Assembly (NCBI GenBank): GCA_946538795.1
Contig: CAMNGY010000101.1
Coordinates: 1 to 6,298, forward strand
DNA: 6,298 nt
Source of the DNA: an uncultured Treponema sp.
GTDB taxonomy: Bacteria; Spirochaetota; Spirochaetia; Treponematales; Treponemataceae
Direction of reading: 5' to 3'
The notes beneath the pieces are model-generated. The model was not told the DNA's origin. It ran no database searches and worked only from the letters and a program-made list of their open reading frames with translations. The translations under genes were made by a program, and so were the position numbers. Position 1 is the first letter of the stretch; the number at the start of each line of letters is the position of its first letter. Shown one piece after another: positions 1 through 6,149 of the stretch.

Positions 1-240
1 CGGGGCGTCCTCGCTCCCCAAGTGCTTTGCCTTTATCATTCCGTTATCGACCAAGGCGTCCATGGCTTCCTGCTCGCTTGCGGATTCGCTGACTAAATCC
101 AGGAAACTTGCGGCAAGGTAGCTCGCCTGCCCGTAGGTAATGGTTTCGGAGTTCAATATATCTGTTATACGTTCCGCTGACTGCGCCCAGGAGCAAGCCC
201 CCAGGATGCAGAGCAGACCGATTATAAGTCTTTGCCTCAT
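1..240 (-). CDS. Small exported protein or lipoprotein, N-terminal part (partial at left edge)
   Basis: I do not recognise the family with certainty. The visible 80 residues begin MRQRLIIGLLCILGACSWAQ: two Arg residues, a hydrophobic core of about 10 residues, then two possible cleavage signals. LGAC (Cys at residue 16) fits the relaxed lipobox of spirochaetes, and S-W-A before Gln20 would suit signal peptidase I, so the protein is either a lipoprotein or a soluble periplasmic protein. After the signal come ITDILNSETITYGQASYLAAS and a mildly acidic, probably helical stretch. This style resembles short conserved exported proteins of treponemes (inference from memory). The ATG at 240 is preceded by only a weak purine-rich ribosome site (GAGAG). 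The gene is transcribed divergently from the cyclase. The C-terminus lies outside the window, so full length and function are unknown. Confidence 0.75.
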   Translation of the reverse strand, partial: MRQRLIIGLLCILGACSWAQSAERITDILNSETITYGQASYLAASFLDLVSESASEQEAMDALVDNGMIKAKHLGSEDAP

Positions 241-272
241 ACAGCTCTCACTTTTTTCCCTGACCCATACCT

Positions 273-301
273 ATTCTAGCAAATACTCCGATAAAATGCA
301 A
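273..301 (-). promoter_or_regulatory. Putative sigma-70 promoter for the leftward exported-protein gene
   Basis: On the minus strand a -35-like TTGCAT (301-296) and a -10-like TAGAAT (278-273) are separated by exactly 17 bp. The -10 matches TATAAT at 5 of 6 positions and the -35 has the conserved TTG. Transcription would begin near 266, leaving a leader of about 25 nt before the ATG at 240. The surrounding DNA is AT-rich compared with the coding sequence. No experimental start site is known to me. Confidence 0.5.
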
Positions 302-337
302 TATTCCCGTGAAAGAAAAATCCTGCGGGTCAAACCC

Positions 338-366
338 TTTAAAATAATCCGCTTATGGAATATAAT
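338..366 (+). promoter_or_regulatory. Putative sigma-70 promoter for the cyclase-permease unit
   Basis: A perfect TATAAT (361-366) lies 17 bp downstream of TTTAAA (338-343), which matches TTGACA at 4 of 6 positions. Transcription would start near 373, giving a leader of about 40 nt that contains the ribosome site at 399-405. Its two elements lie about 60 bp from the divergent promoter at 273-301, so one regulator bound between them could affect both genes. I see no clear operator palindrome between them. Confidence 0.55.
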
Positions 367-398
367 GAGGATCAATGGGGCAAAAGTTAATCCGAGAT

Positions 399-405
399 AG
401 AGGAG
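399..405 (+). promoter_or_regulatory. Shine-Dalgarno site fixing the TTG start of the cyclase
   Basis: AGAGGAG sits 6 bp upstream of the TTG at 412 and is the only strong ribosome site near the N-terminus. It supports the rare TTG start, which yields a Lys-rich cytoplasmic leader (MKKKNKKVAK) before the first membrane segment. Confidence 0.7.
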
Positions 406-411
406 TTCATT

Positions 412-3400
412 TTGAAAAAGAAAAACAAGAAGGTTGCCAAAGCCAAGGGTGACATGGAGAGCGCTGCTTCCGGCAAGAAGGGCTTCTTCAGGAAGAGGAT
501 GGACCTCTTCGTGCCTTTCATAGTCGTGATTGTGTGCGGCTTTCTGGCCTTCTGGGGTGTCTTTGAGGGCATGGAGTACCGCTTGTACGACATTGAGGTC
601 CGCGCGGGCCGGCCCGTTGACAAGTCCGATGAGATTCTTCTCATAGATATTGATGACCTTTCCATAGATGATGTCGGCGTGTGGCCCTGGAGCCGCCACA
701 TAGTGGCGGACATCCTGCTCCGCATGAAGGAATTCGGGGCATCCGACATCGTATTCGATATTGAGTACCTGCAGAAGTCAGGTATGGCCCTCGTCTCCAA
801 TGCGGACAGCCTTGTTGACGAGTCGATTGAGACGGCACGGCAGAACCTCGGGGCCATCATGGGGCAGTTCGCCGATGCGGCTGCTTCGGGCATGTACTCG
901 CCGGAAGAGCTTGCGGAGATTTCCGGGCAGATGGACGAGTATGTCGGGGCGTCGCTTGAGGGAGTCAGGAATGCCGCATCCTCCATGACCCGCGACAACG
1001 ACGAGTACCTGGCCCGCGCCCTGCAGTTCTTCGGCAATTCATGGATGACGGTGAACGCGGGCATGTCATACGACCTGGACACGCCGGACAGCCTGCCGGA
1101 CTCGGAGATGACCGACGAGTACCGGCAGTTCGTCAAGGCACGCGACTGGGCCGCCGCCCACTTCCTTTTGACAGGGCTGGACGACCCCGCCGGCCTCATC
1201 GAGGCTGGCAACGCCGCTTCCATGCTGGAGCAGCAGTCCTACCGCGGCTTTTATCCTGCCCGCTACACATTCCTCCGCGCCGCCAAGGGCGCCGGGGCCA
1301 CGAACGTTATCGTTGACAGCGACGGAAGCCGCCGCCGGGTCGAGCTCTTCCACCACCTGGATCCCTCCAAGAAGTTCTTCTGGTCCAAGGAAGGGGATGT
1401 CTGGCAGCCCCATGGGGCGGACAAGGACTACTACGTGGGTCAGCTCGCCCTCAGGCCGCTCCTGAACTACCTGGACGTTCAGTCCGTGGAGCGCAAGGAA
1501 TTCGCCTGCATCCTGCGCGGGGCCAAGCTGCCCTCCCAGGACAAGAGGGTGGACATCCGCATTCCCCTGGACGAGAAGGGCCGCATGCTCATCAACTGGG
1601 CGCACGAGTTGTACGACAAATCCTTCAAGGAGCACGTTTCTGCTGCATACGTCTACGAGCTTGACCGGGCGGAGGAGAGGATTTCCCAGAACCTCAGCAA
1701 TGTCACGAGAATCCGCATGACCGACGAGGAAGGCTGGGATCTTCCATATTACACCGCCGCAGCCGAGCTTCTCGATGAGTACCGGCAGATAGGAGAGATG
1801 AAATCCGCCATGCTGCTCAAGTGCAAGGGCTACGACGAGGACGGGCTTGCCATAGACGGAGGCATACAGGCCGAGGAGTACGATGACTACTTCTCTCTCA
1901 GGCAGGATTTCTATGACAAGGTCGGCAAGTATGTCGGGGCGGGCTTCAAGGACGGCGTGCTTTCCCTGCTGGCCTCCCTGGACGACGGTGAGAACACGGA
2001 CAGCATCGCCCAGATTTCGGAAGAGATGGCCTGGGCCTTTGACGGGCTTGAGACAGACTACAAGACCTTCATGAGCTATTACGAGGGACTGGCCTCCAAG
2101 TTCAAAGGCTCCTTCTGCTTCATCGGAAACACGGCCACCTCCTCGACGGATCTGGGAGTCACCCCCTTCGAGCGGCGTTACCCCAACCTGGGAACCCACG
2201 CCAACGTGATGAACACGATAATCCAGAGGGATTTCATAACCCCGCTTCCGGTATGGCTGGGACTGGGCTTCGCCTTCCTGTGCGCCTTCATGGTCAGCTT
2301 CTGGTGCCGGGAGAAGAGCAACGGTCGCAAGAACGTCTACGGTTTGTTCTATATTATACTTCCTCTCTCCGTGATGATTGCCCTGATGTACTTCTTCAGG
2401 GTCTACATCCCGCTCTTCGCCCCCGCCATCTTCCTGCTCGTCACATACATCGTCCAGGCGGTAATCAACTTCATCGCCGTCTCCCGCGACAGGAACACCC
2501 TGCGCCGCGGATTCGACGCCTACGTCTCCCCCGAGGTCGTAAGCCAGATCGTCAAGGACCCCAGCCACCTGTCCTTGGGAGGCGCGAACAAGAACATCAC
2601 CGCCCTCTTCTCCGACGTCAAGTCCTTCTCGGGCTTCACCGAGATGATCAACAACGAGGAGGGCGAGGAGAACGGAGCCGTCCGCCTGGTCGAGATTCTG
2701 AACGTGTACCTCGGCTTGCTGAGCGACGCGATTATGGACAACCGGGGCACGATAGACAAGTACGTCGGAGACGAGATAGTCTCCTTCTTCGGCGCGCCTA
2801 TCGATGACGAGTACAATGCCTTCAACGCCTGCGTCGCGGGAATCCGCATGAAGCAGGCCGAGGACGTGTACAACCAGAAGCACTTCTACACCGACCACGA
2901 TATCCCCGCCCCCCTGCTTTCCCGCGTCGGCTTGAACACGGGATACATGGTCGTCGGGAACATGGGTACGGTAAAGAAGCTCAACTACACGATAATGGGC
3001 AACAACGTCAACCTCGCCTCCCGCCTTGAGGGTACGAACAAGGCCTACGGCTCCTGGATAATGTGCTCGGAGTCCACCTGGAACGCCGCCGACAAGGGCG
3101 AGAAGCAGGGCCTGCTCCTGTCCCGCTGCTTTGACTGCGTTCAGGTCATCAACGTCAAGAAGCCGGTCCAGCTCTACAACATCCTGGGGCTCAAGTCAGA
3201 GCTGCCTCCCGAGCAGATAGAGGCGGCCCAGATTTTCAACGAGGGAATGAGGCTCTACCTGAACGGGCGGGACACTCCCGACGCGCCCAAGGACATCGCG
3301 GAAATCAAGAAGGCCCTCGCCTTCTTCGAGCAGGCCAAGGCCTGTTTCCCGGGCGACAAGTCCTCTGACACCTTCATAGACCGTTGCAATGACTACATAG

Positions 3401-3453
3401 CGAACGGCCTGCCGGAGAAGTGGGACGGCGTGTACGTCATGAAGAGCAAGTAG
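412..3453 (+). CDS. Membrane-bound class III adenylate cyclase with CHASE2 sensor domain
   Basis: This gene encodes a predicted cAMP-forming enzyme (ATP to cAMP and pyrophosphate) with a periplasmic sensor. The order is: a Lys/Arg-rich cytoplasmic leader (1-30); membrane segment about 33-52; a CHASE2 region of some 550 residues, with ILLIDIDD and WPWSR near 76-95 and FIGNTATSSTDLGVTPF at 570-586; three membrane segments near 612-632, 643-661 and 665-688; a linker RRGFDAYVSPEVV; and the catalytic domain at about 725-910. All key class III residues are visible. The metal-binding aspartates are D735 (LFSDVKSF) and D787 (KYVGDEIVSFFG). The adenine-selecting pair is K783 and T860 (LNYTIMG). The transition-state pair is N867 and R871 (VNLASRLEG). 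The Lys/Thr pair points to class IIIb. The tail (933-1013) is helical and TPR-like, ending WDGVYVMKSK. The enzyme should act as a homodimer. The sensed signal is unknown, and a guanylate cyclase is less likely given K/T. Confidence 0.93.
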   Translation: MKKKNKKVAKAKGDMESAASGKKGFFRKRMDLFVPFIVVIVCGFLAFWGVFEGMEYRLYDIEVRAGRPVDKSDEILLIDIDDLSIDDVGVWPWSRHIVADILLRMKEFGASDIVFDIEYLQKSGMALVSNADSLVDESIETARQNLGAIMGQFADAAASGMYSPEELAEISGQMDEYVGASLEGVRNAASSMTRDNDEYLARALQFFGNSWMTVNAGMSYDLDTPDSLPDSEMTDEYRQFVKARDWAAAHFLLTGLDDPAGLIEAGNAASMLEQQSYRGFYPARYTFLRAAKGAGATNVIVDSDGSRRRVELFHHLDPSKKFFWSKEGDVWQPHGADKDYYVGQLALRPLLNYLDVQSVERKEFACILRGAKLPSQDKRVDIRIPLDEKGRMLINWAHELYDKSFKEHVSAAYVYELDRAEERISQNLSNVTRIRMTDEEGWDLPYYTAAAELLDEYRQIGEMKSAMLLKCKGYDEDGLAIDGGIQAEEYDDYFSLRQDFYDKVGKYVGAGFKDGVLSLLASLDDGENTDSIAQISEEMAWAFDGLETDYKTFMSYYEGLASKFKGSFCFIGNTATSSTDLGVTPFERRYPNLGTHANVMNTIIQRDFITPLPVWLGLGFAFLCAFMVSFWCREKSNGRKNVYGLFYIILPLSVMIALMYFFRVYIPLFAPAIFLLVTYIVQAVINFIAVSRDRNTLRRGFDAYVSPEVVSQIVKDPSHLSLGGANKNITALFSDVKSFSGFTEMINNEEGEENGAVRLVEILNVYLGLLSDAIMDNRGTIDKYVGDEIVSFFGAPIDDEYNAFNACVAGIRMKQAEDVYNQKHFYTDHDIPAPLLSRVGLNTGYMVVGNMGTVKKLNYTIMGNNVNLASRLEGTNKAYGSWIMCSESTWNAADKGEKQGLLLSRCFDCVQVINVKKPVQLYNILGLKSELPPEQIEAAQIFNEGMRLYLNGRDTPDAPKDIAEIKKALAFFEQAKACFPGDKSSDTFIDRCNDYIANGLPEKWDGVYVMKSK

Positions 3454-3463
3454 CGGCGCGGGT

Positions 3464-4417
3464 ATGGCTTACTTCATCCGAAAGCTTGCCATACTGCTGC
3501 TCACCCTCTTCCTGGTGTCGCTGGCGGTCTTCCTCGCTTTCCACGTGATACCCGGCGACAGCGCGATGCTTATCCTGGGCACGGAGGCGAGCGAGGAGAG
3601 CCTTGCCGCCCTCAGGCACGAGATGGGGACTGACAGGAGCCTCTTTGCCCAGTACGTCAGCTGGCTCGCGGGGATTTTCCGGGGCGACTTCGGCGTGTCG
3701 CTCAAGTACAGCCGGAGCGTAGCCGACCTGCTGCGTTCCCGCATACTGCTGACCTCCCTGCTGGGGCTCATGTCCTTCATCCTGGTCTTCATCCTGGGGA
3801 TTCCCCTGGGGCTCCTCTCAGGGAGGGCGAGGAATCCTGTCGCCCGGGCGGCGGCAGGGGCCTTCTCCGTCATCGGCATCTCGCTGCCGGGATTCTTCCT
3901 TTCGCTCCTGCTCATCTGGGTGTTCGGGCTCTGGCTCAGGCTCTTCACGCCGGGAAGCTACGTCAGCCCGGTCGAGGACGCGGGCGCGTTCTTCCGCTTC
4001 ATGATTTTCCCCGCCCTCGCCGTCGCCCTCCCGCAGGTTGCCGTCCTGTCCAAGTACCTCGCCGCCGCCGTCCGGGAAGAGGGGGCTGCGGCCTATGTCA
4101 AGGCGGCGAGGAGCCGGGGCTGCTCGTCTTTCCGAGTGCTGACACACCACATCTTCAAGAATGCCGTCGTCGCCGTCGTCCCTCTGCTCGGGATGATAGC
4201 GGGCAGCATCTTTTCGGGGAGCATCATCGTGGAGCAGGTATTCGGCATTTCCGGTGTGGGCCGCCTGCTCATTTCCGCCGTCAGCTACCGGGACTTCCCC
4301 CTCGCCCAGACCATCGTGCTGTACATCGCCGCCCTCGTCGTAGTCGTCAACTTCATCGTGGACCTTGTAGTCCAGTGGCTGGATCCCCGCATCCGCCTGG
4401 ATGCCTCCAGCCAGTAG
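3464..4417 (+). CDS. ABC transporter permease, DppB/OppB (peptide/nickel) family, without visible partners
   Basis: This 317-residue inner-membrane protein has the full length and pattern of the first permease of dipeptide/oligopeptide/nickel importers. The first membrane segment (about 7-29) is followed by HVIPGD, then the usual periplasmic loop with FRGDFGVSL (72-80). The transmembrane core begins near 95. The cytoplasmic EAA-type loop that docks on the ATPase is at about 211-234 (YVKAARSRGCSSFRVL). A conserved late motif lies at 256-282 (VEQVFGISGVGRLL), and the end is WLDPRIRLD. The ATG lies 10 bp after the cyclase stop, with only a weak ribosome site, so co-transcription and perhaps translational coupling are likely. 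The family normally works as a heterodimer with a DppC-type permease, two ATPases and a binding protein, and none follows here: a tandem repeat array begins one base after the stop codon. The gene shows no frameshift. The substrate cannot be told from the permease alone. Confidence 0.92.
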   Translation: MAYFIRKLAILLLTLFLVSLAVFLAFHVIPGDSAMLILGTEASEESLAALRHEMGTDRSLFAQYVSWLAGIFRGDFGVSLKYSRSVADLLRSRILLTSLLGLMSFILVFILGIPLGLLSGRARNPVARAAAGAFSVIGISLPGFFLSLLLIWVFGLWLRLFTPGSYVSPVEDAGAFFRFMIFPALAVALPQVAVLSKYLAAAVREEGAAAYVKAARSRGCSSFRVLTHHIFKNAVVAVVPLLGMIAGSIFSGSIIVEQVFGISGVGRLLISAVSYRDFPLAQTIVLYIAALVVVVNFIVDLVVQWLDPRIRLDASSQ

Positions 4418-4615
4418 GCTCTCACGGGCGCATGAGAAACGTCACTCGGGCGCGTGCGGTATGTCACTCGGGCGCGTGCGGTATGTCACTCGGGCGCGTG
4501 CGGTATGTCACTCGGGCGCGTGAGAAACGTCACACGGACGCGTGCAAACCGTCACCCGGACGTGTGAGAAACGTCATGCGGGTGCGTGAAAAGCATGTTG
4601 CCCGCGGATGCCTCC
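4399..4615 (+). repeat. 10-bp exact direct repeats flanking the 22-bp array
   Basis: GGATGCCTCC occurs at 4399-4408, in the last codons of the permease, and again at 4606-4615, just beyond the array. Each copy is preceded by CCGC (with two extra bases in the first copy), and each can form a small stem with a TGCC loop (CTGGA/TCCAG, CGGA/TCCG). The entry spans both copies and the DNA between them. This could be a duplication scar from the event that placed or expanded the array, or coincidence. Confidence 0.45.
4419..4594 (+). repeat. Array of eight 22-bp tandem repeats
   Basis: Eight head-to-tail units of exactly 22 bp begin at 4419, 4441, 4463, 4485, 4507, 4529, 4551 and 4573. The units at 4441, 4463 and 4485 are identical; the first unit and the last three are diverged. 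Across the last seven units, positions 1-4 (GTCA), 7-9 (CGG), 12 (G) and 14-16 (GTG) never change. Positions 17-22 are either CGGTAT (three units) or AGAAAC-like. CAC at 3-5 and GTG at 14-16 are 11 bp apart, and the next CAC is again 11 bp on. I see no coding role: 22 is not a multiple of 3, so the reading frame shifts at each unit. It is not a CRISPR array, because there are no distinct spacers. It fills the space between the permease stop and the aspartokinase promoter. Confidence 0.93.
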
Positions 4616-4630
4616 GGAATCAATGCGTGC

Positions 4631-4659
4631 TTGTTTAACCCTGTCCGATTCGCTATAAT
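4631..4659 (+). promoter_or_regulatory. Putative sigma-70 promoter for aspartokinase
   Basis: A perfect TATAAT (4654-4659) lies 17 bp from TTGTTT (4631-4636). The expected start site is about 4665-4667, only 3-5 nt before the ATG at 4670. The promoter begins 37 bp after the last 22-bp repeat unit, so the array sits where upstream regulatory proteins could bind. Confidence 0.65.
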
Positions 4660-4669
4660 CGATTGCATT

Positions 4670-5995
4670 ATGATAGTGATGAAATTCGGCGGTTCCTCCG
4701 TTGCCAATGCGGAGCGGATCCGTCATGTAGCCAAAATCATTCAGGCATATAAAGATGAAAGGCCCGTCGTAGTCCTGAGCGCGATGGGCGACACGACCGA
4801 CTACCTGCTTGAGGCCGCGGATAAGGCCGTGGGCGGTCAGGTGGACATAGGCAATGTGGAGAAGCTGCACCTGGACACCGCGAGGGAGCTGGGCGTGGAC
4901 GTTCCCGCGATACAGGAGCTTCTGGGCGAGCTCAAGACATTGCTGACGGGAATTTCCATGCTCCGCGAGCTGACCAAGCGGACGCGGGACTACCTGGTCT
5001 CCTTCGGCGAGCGGATGAGCGTCCGCATGATGGCCGCCTACCTTGCCAAGGAGGGGACGGAGGCTAAGTTCTACGATGCCTGGGACATCGGAATCGTCAG
5101 CGACTCCAACTACATGGCGGCGGAGCTTCTGGACGAAGTCTGGCAGAACATCCCCAAGGCACTCGGCGCGTACAAGTCCGGCTCCGAGAAGGCCGTCCCG
5201 ATTGTCACCGGCTTCATCGCCAAGGACAAGAAGGGGACTATCACGACCCTGGGACGCGGCGGAAGCGACCTGAGCGCGACGATCATCGGCGCGGCGATGG
5301 GGGCCGACGAGATTCAGACCTGGAAGGACGTGGACGGAATCATGACGAGCGACCCCCGCGTCGTCTCCGATGCGCACCCGGTGAGCGAGGTGACATACGA
5401 GGAGGCGCAGGAGCTCGCGATGTTCGGGGCGCAGGTCCTGCATCCCCGCAGCATGCTCCCCTGCCGCAAGACGGGAACCCCCGTCCGCGTCAAGAACAGC
5501 TACAACATCAAGAGCCCCGGCTCCATCATCGTGGAGAAGCACTCGGGCGAGAGGCCCCTCGTCACGGCGATCACGAGCGTGAAGAACATCAGCCTGATTG
5601 ACATAGAGTCCAGCCGGATGCTGGGTGCGGCGGGCTTCTTGGCCCACATCTTCAACCAGTTCCTCAAGTGGAACATCAGCATTGACGTGATTGCGACGTC
5701 CGAGGTCTCTGTCTCTCTGACAGTCGCGGGCAAGACGGACCTGTCCGGCCTGCTTCCCGACCTGGAGCGGGTAGGGGATGTCGCCGTCAAGAAGGACAAG
5801 GCCATCGTCACGATAATCTGCGACGCTTCCCGCTCAAGCGGGACGCTCGCCCTTTCTTTCGCCGCCCTTGAGAAAGAGGGGATAAACGTCCAGATGATAA
5901 GCCAGGGTGCCAGCAAGGTGAACATCAGCTTCATCGTCAACAACGATGAGGCCGACCGCGTCGTCAAGATCCTGCACAAGGCCCTGTTCGGCTGA
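4670..5995 (+). CDS. lysC: Aspartokinase (aspartate kinase), monofunctional, with tandem ACT domains
   Basis: This enzyme phosphorylates L-aspartate with ATP to give 4-phospho-L-aspartate, the entry step to lysine/diaminopimelate, threonine and methionine. The 441-residue product matches the monofunctional family. Visible kinase motifs are KFGGSSV (5-11), SFGERMS (111-117), GRGGSDLSAT (195-204) and KDVDGIMTSDPR (219-230), followed by MFGAQVLHPRSM. The C-terminal regulatory part carries two ACT domains, at about 298-370 and 375-441, ending with SQGASKVNISFIV. Feedback inhibition by an end product such as lysine or threonine is expected for the family, but which one cannot be read here. I chose ATG 4670 because it gives MIVMKFGG and lies just after a perfect -10. 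An upstream in-frame GTG at 4586 lies inside the repeat array and before the promoter, so it is unlikely; ATG 4679 remains possible. There is no Shine-Dalgarno site. The next gene is convergent. Confidence 0.93.
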   Translation: MIVMKFGGSSVANAERIRHVAKIIQAYKDERPVVVLSAMGDTTDYLLEAADKAVGGQVDIGNVEKLHLDTARELGVDVPAIQELLGELKTLLTGISMLRELTKRTRDYLVSFGERMSVRMMAAYLAKEGTEAKFYDAWDIGIVSDSNYMAAELLDEVWQNIPKALGAYKSGSEKAVPIVTGFIAKDKKGTITTLGRGGSDLSATIIGAAMGADEIQTWKDVDGIMTSDPRVVSDAHPVSEVTYEEAQELAMFGAQVLHPRSMLPCRKTGTPVRVKNSYNIKSPGSIIVEKHSGERPLVTAITSVKNISLIDIESSRMLGAAGFLAHIFNQFLKWNISIDVIATSEVSVSLTVAGKTDLSGLLPDLERVGDVAVKKDKAIVTIICDASRSSGTLALSFAALEKEGINVQMISQGASKVNISFIVNNDEADRVVKILHKALFG

Positions 5996-6024
5996 GCCTT
6001 TTTGTTCCGTGCGCGTGGCAGAGC

Positions 6025-6068
6025 CAGTCTGCCAGCGTGGCGGACTCAGCCTGCCAGCTTGCTGGAGC
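6025..6068 (+). repeat. Degenerate two-copy repeat of 22-bp period
   Basis: The segments 6025-6046 and 6047-6068 align without gaps at 16 of 22 positions, sharing CTGCCAGC and GGA. The preceding 22 bp (6003-6024) match the first copy at about 13 positions. The same stretch contains short inverted repeats, the clearest being TGGCAGA (6016-6022) with TCTGCCA (6028-6034) around a 5-nt loop, and CCAGC-TT-GCTGG at 6054-6065. The period equals that of the array upstream of aspartokinase, but the unit sequence is only loosely similar. Confidence 0.4.
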
Positions 6069-6084
6069 CAATCCGCAAATAGAG

Positions 6085-6127
6085 AGAGCCCGGCTCATAC
6101 ACTGTATGGGCCAGGCTCTTCTTGTGT
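6085..6127 (+). terminator. Strong, probably bidirectional intrinsic terminator
   Basis: Bases 6085-6100 pair with 6104-6119 around the loop ACT. Of 16 positions, 14 are Watson-Crick pairs, one is a G-T wobble (6095/6109) and one is a C-A mismatch (6091/6113). On the plus strand the stem runs into TCTTCTTGTGT. On the minus strand it runs into a CTCTCTATTTG stretch. The hairpin lies between the convergent aspartokinase and rubrerythrin genes and so probably stops transcription from both sides. The T-tracts are imperfect, so efficiency is uncertain. Confidence 0.75.
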
Positions 6128-6149
6128 ATCTAAGGCTGTTTTGCGTGCT

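Noticed and set aside
938..1941. A 14-bp match (AGTATGTCGGGGCG) at 938-951 and 1928-1941 in the cyclase, suggesting an internal duplication
   Set aside because: The flanking protein sequence does not align in the same order, so it is more likely shared codon use for a YVGA segment.
1066..2898. A 610-codon open frame on the minus strand inside the cyclase gene
   Set aside because: It is antisense to a gene with clear domains and catalytic motifs; the GC-rich third positions keep the opposite strand open. Its product shows no recognisable motif.
4419..4594. CRISPR array
   Set aside because: The units are contiguous 22-bp copies without unique spacers of 30 bp or so, and no cas gene is nearby.
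4605..4616. Hairpin CGGA-TGCC-TCCG as terminator of the permease transcript
   Set aside because: Only four pairs and no adjacent T-tract; better explained as part of the direct repeat at 4606-4615.
4375..4638. An open frame through the 22-bp array, giving an Arg-rich repetitive peptide
   Set aside because: It overlaps the permease end, has no ribosome site, and its composition merely reflects the tandem repeat; the 22-bp unit shifts frame at each copy.
4586..4669. A 28-residue upstream extension of aspartokinase from a GTG at 4586
   Set aside because: This start lies inside the last repeat unit and before a perfect -10 box; the extra residues do not match the family, whose N-terminus normally begins close to the KFGG motif.
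4595..4669. A lysine riboswitch or leader attenuator upstream of aspartokinase
   Set aside because: The distance from the predicted start site to the ATG is only a few nucleotides, and no suitable structure is visible between the array and the gene.
5978..6003. A terminator at the aspartokinase stop codon (AAGGC...GCCTT followed by a T run)
   Set aside because: The stem has only 5 pairs around a 13-nt loop and overlaps the end of the coding sequence; the hairpin at 6085-6119 is much stronger. It might contribute weakly.
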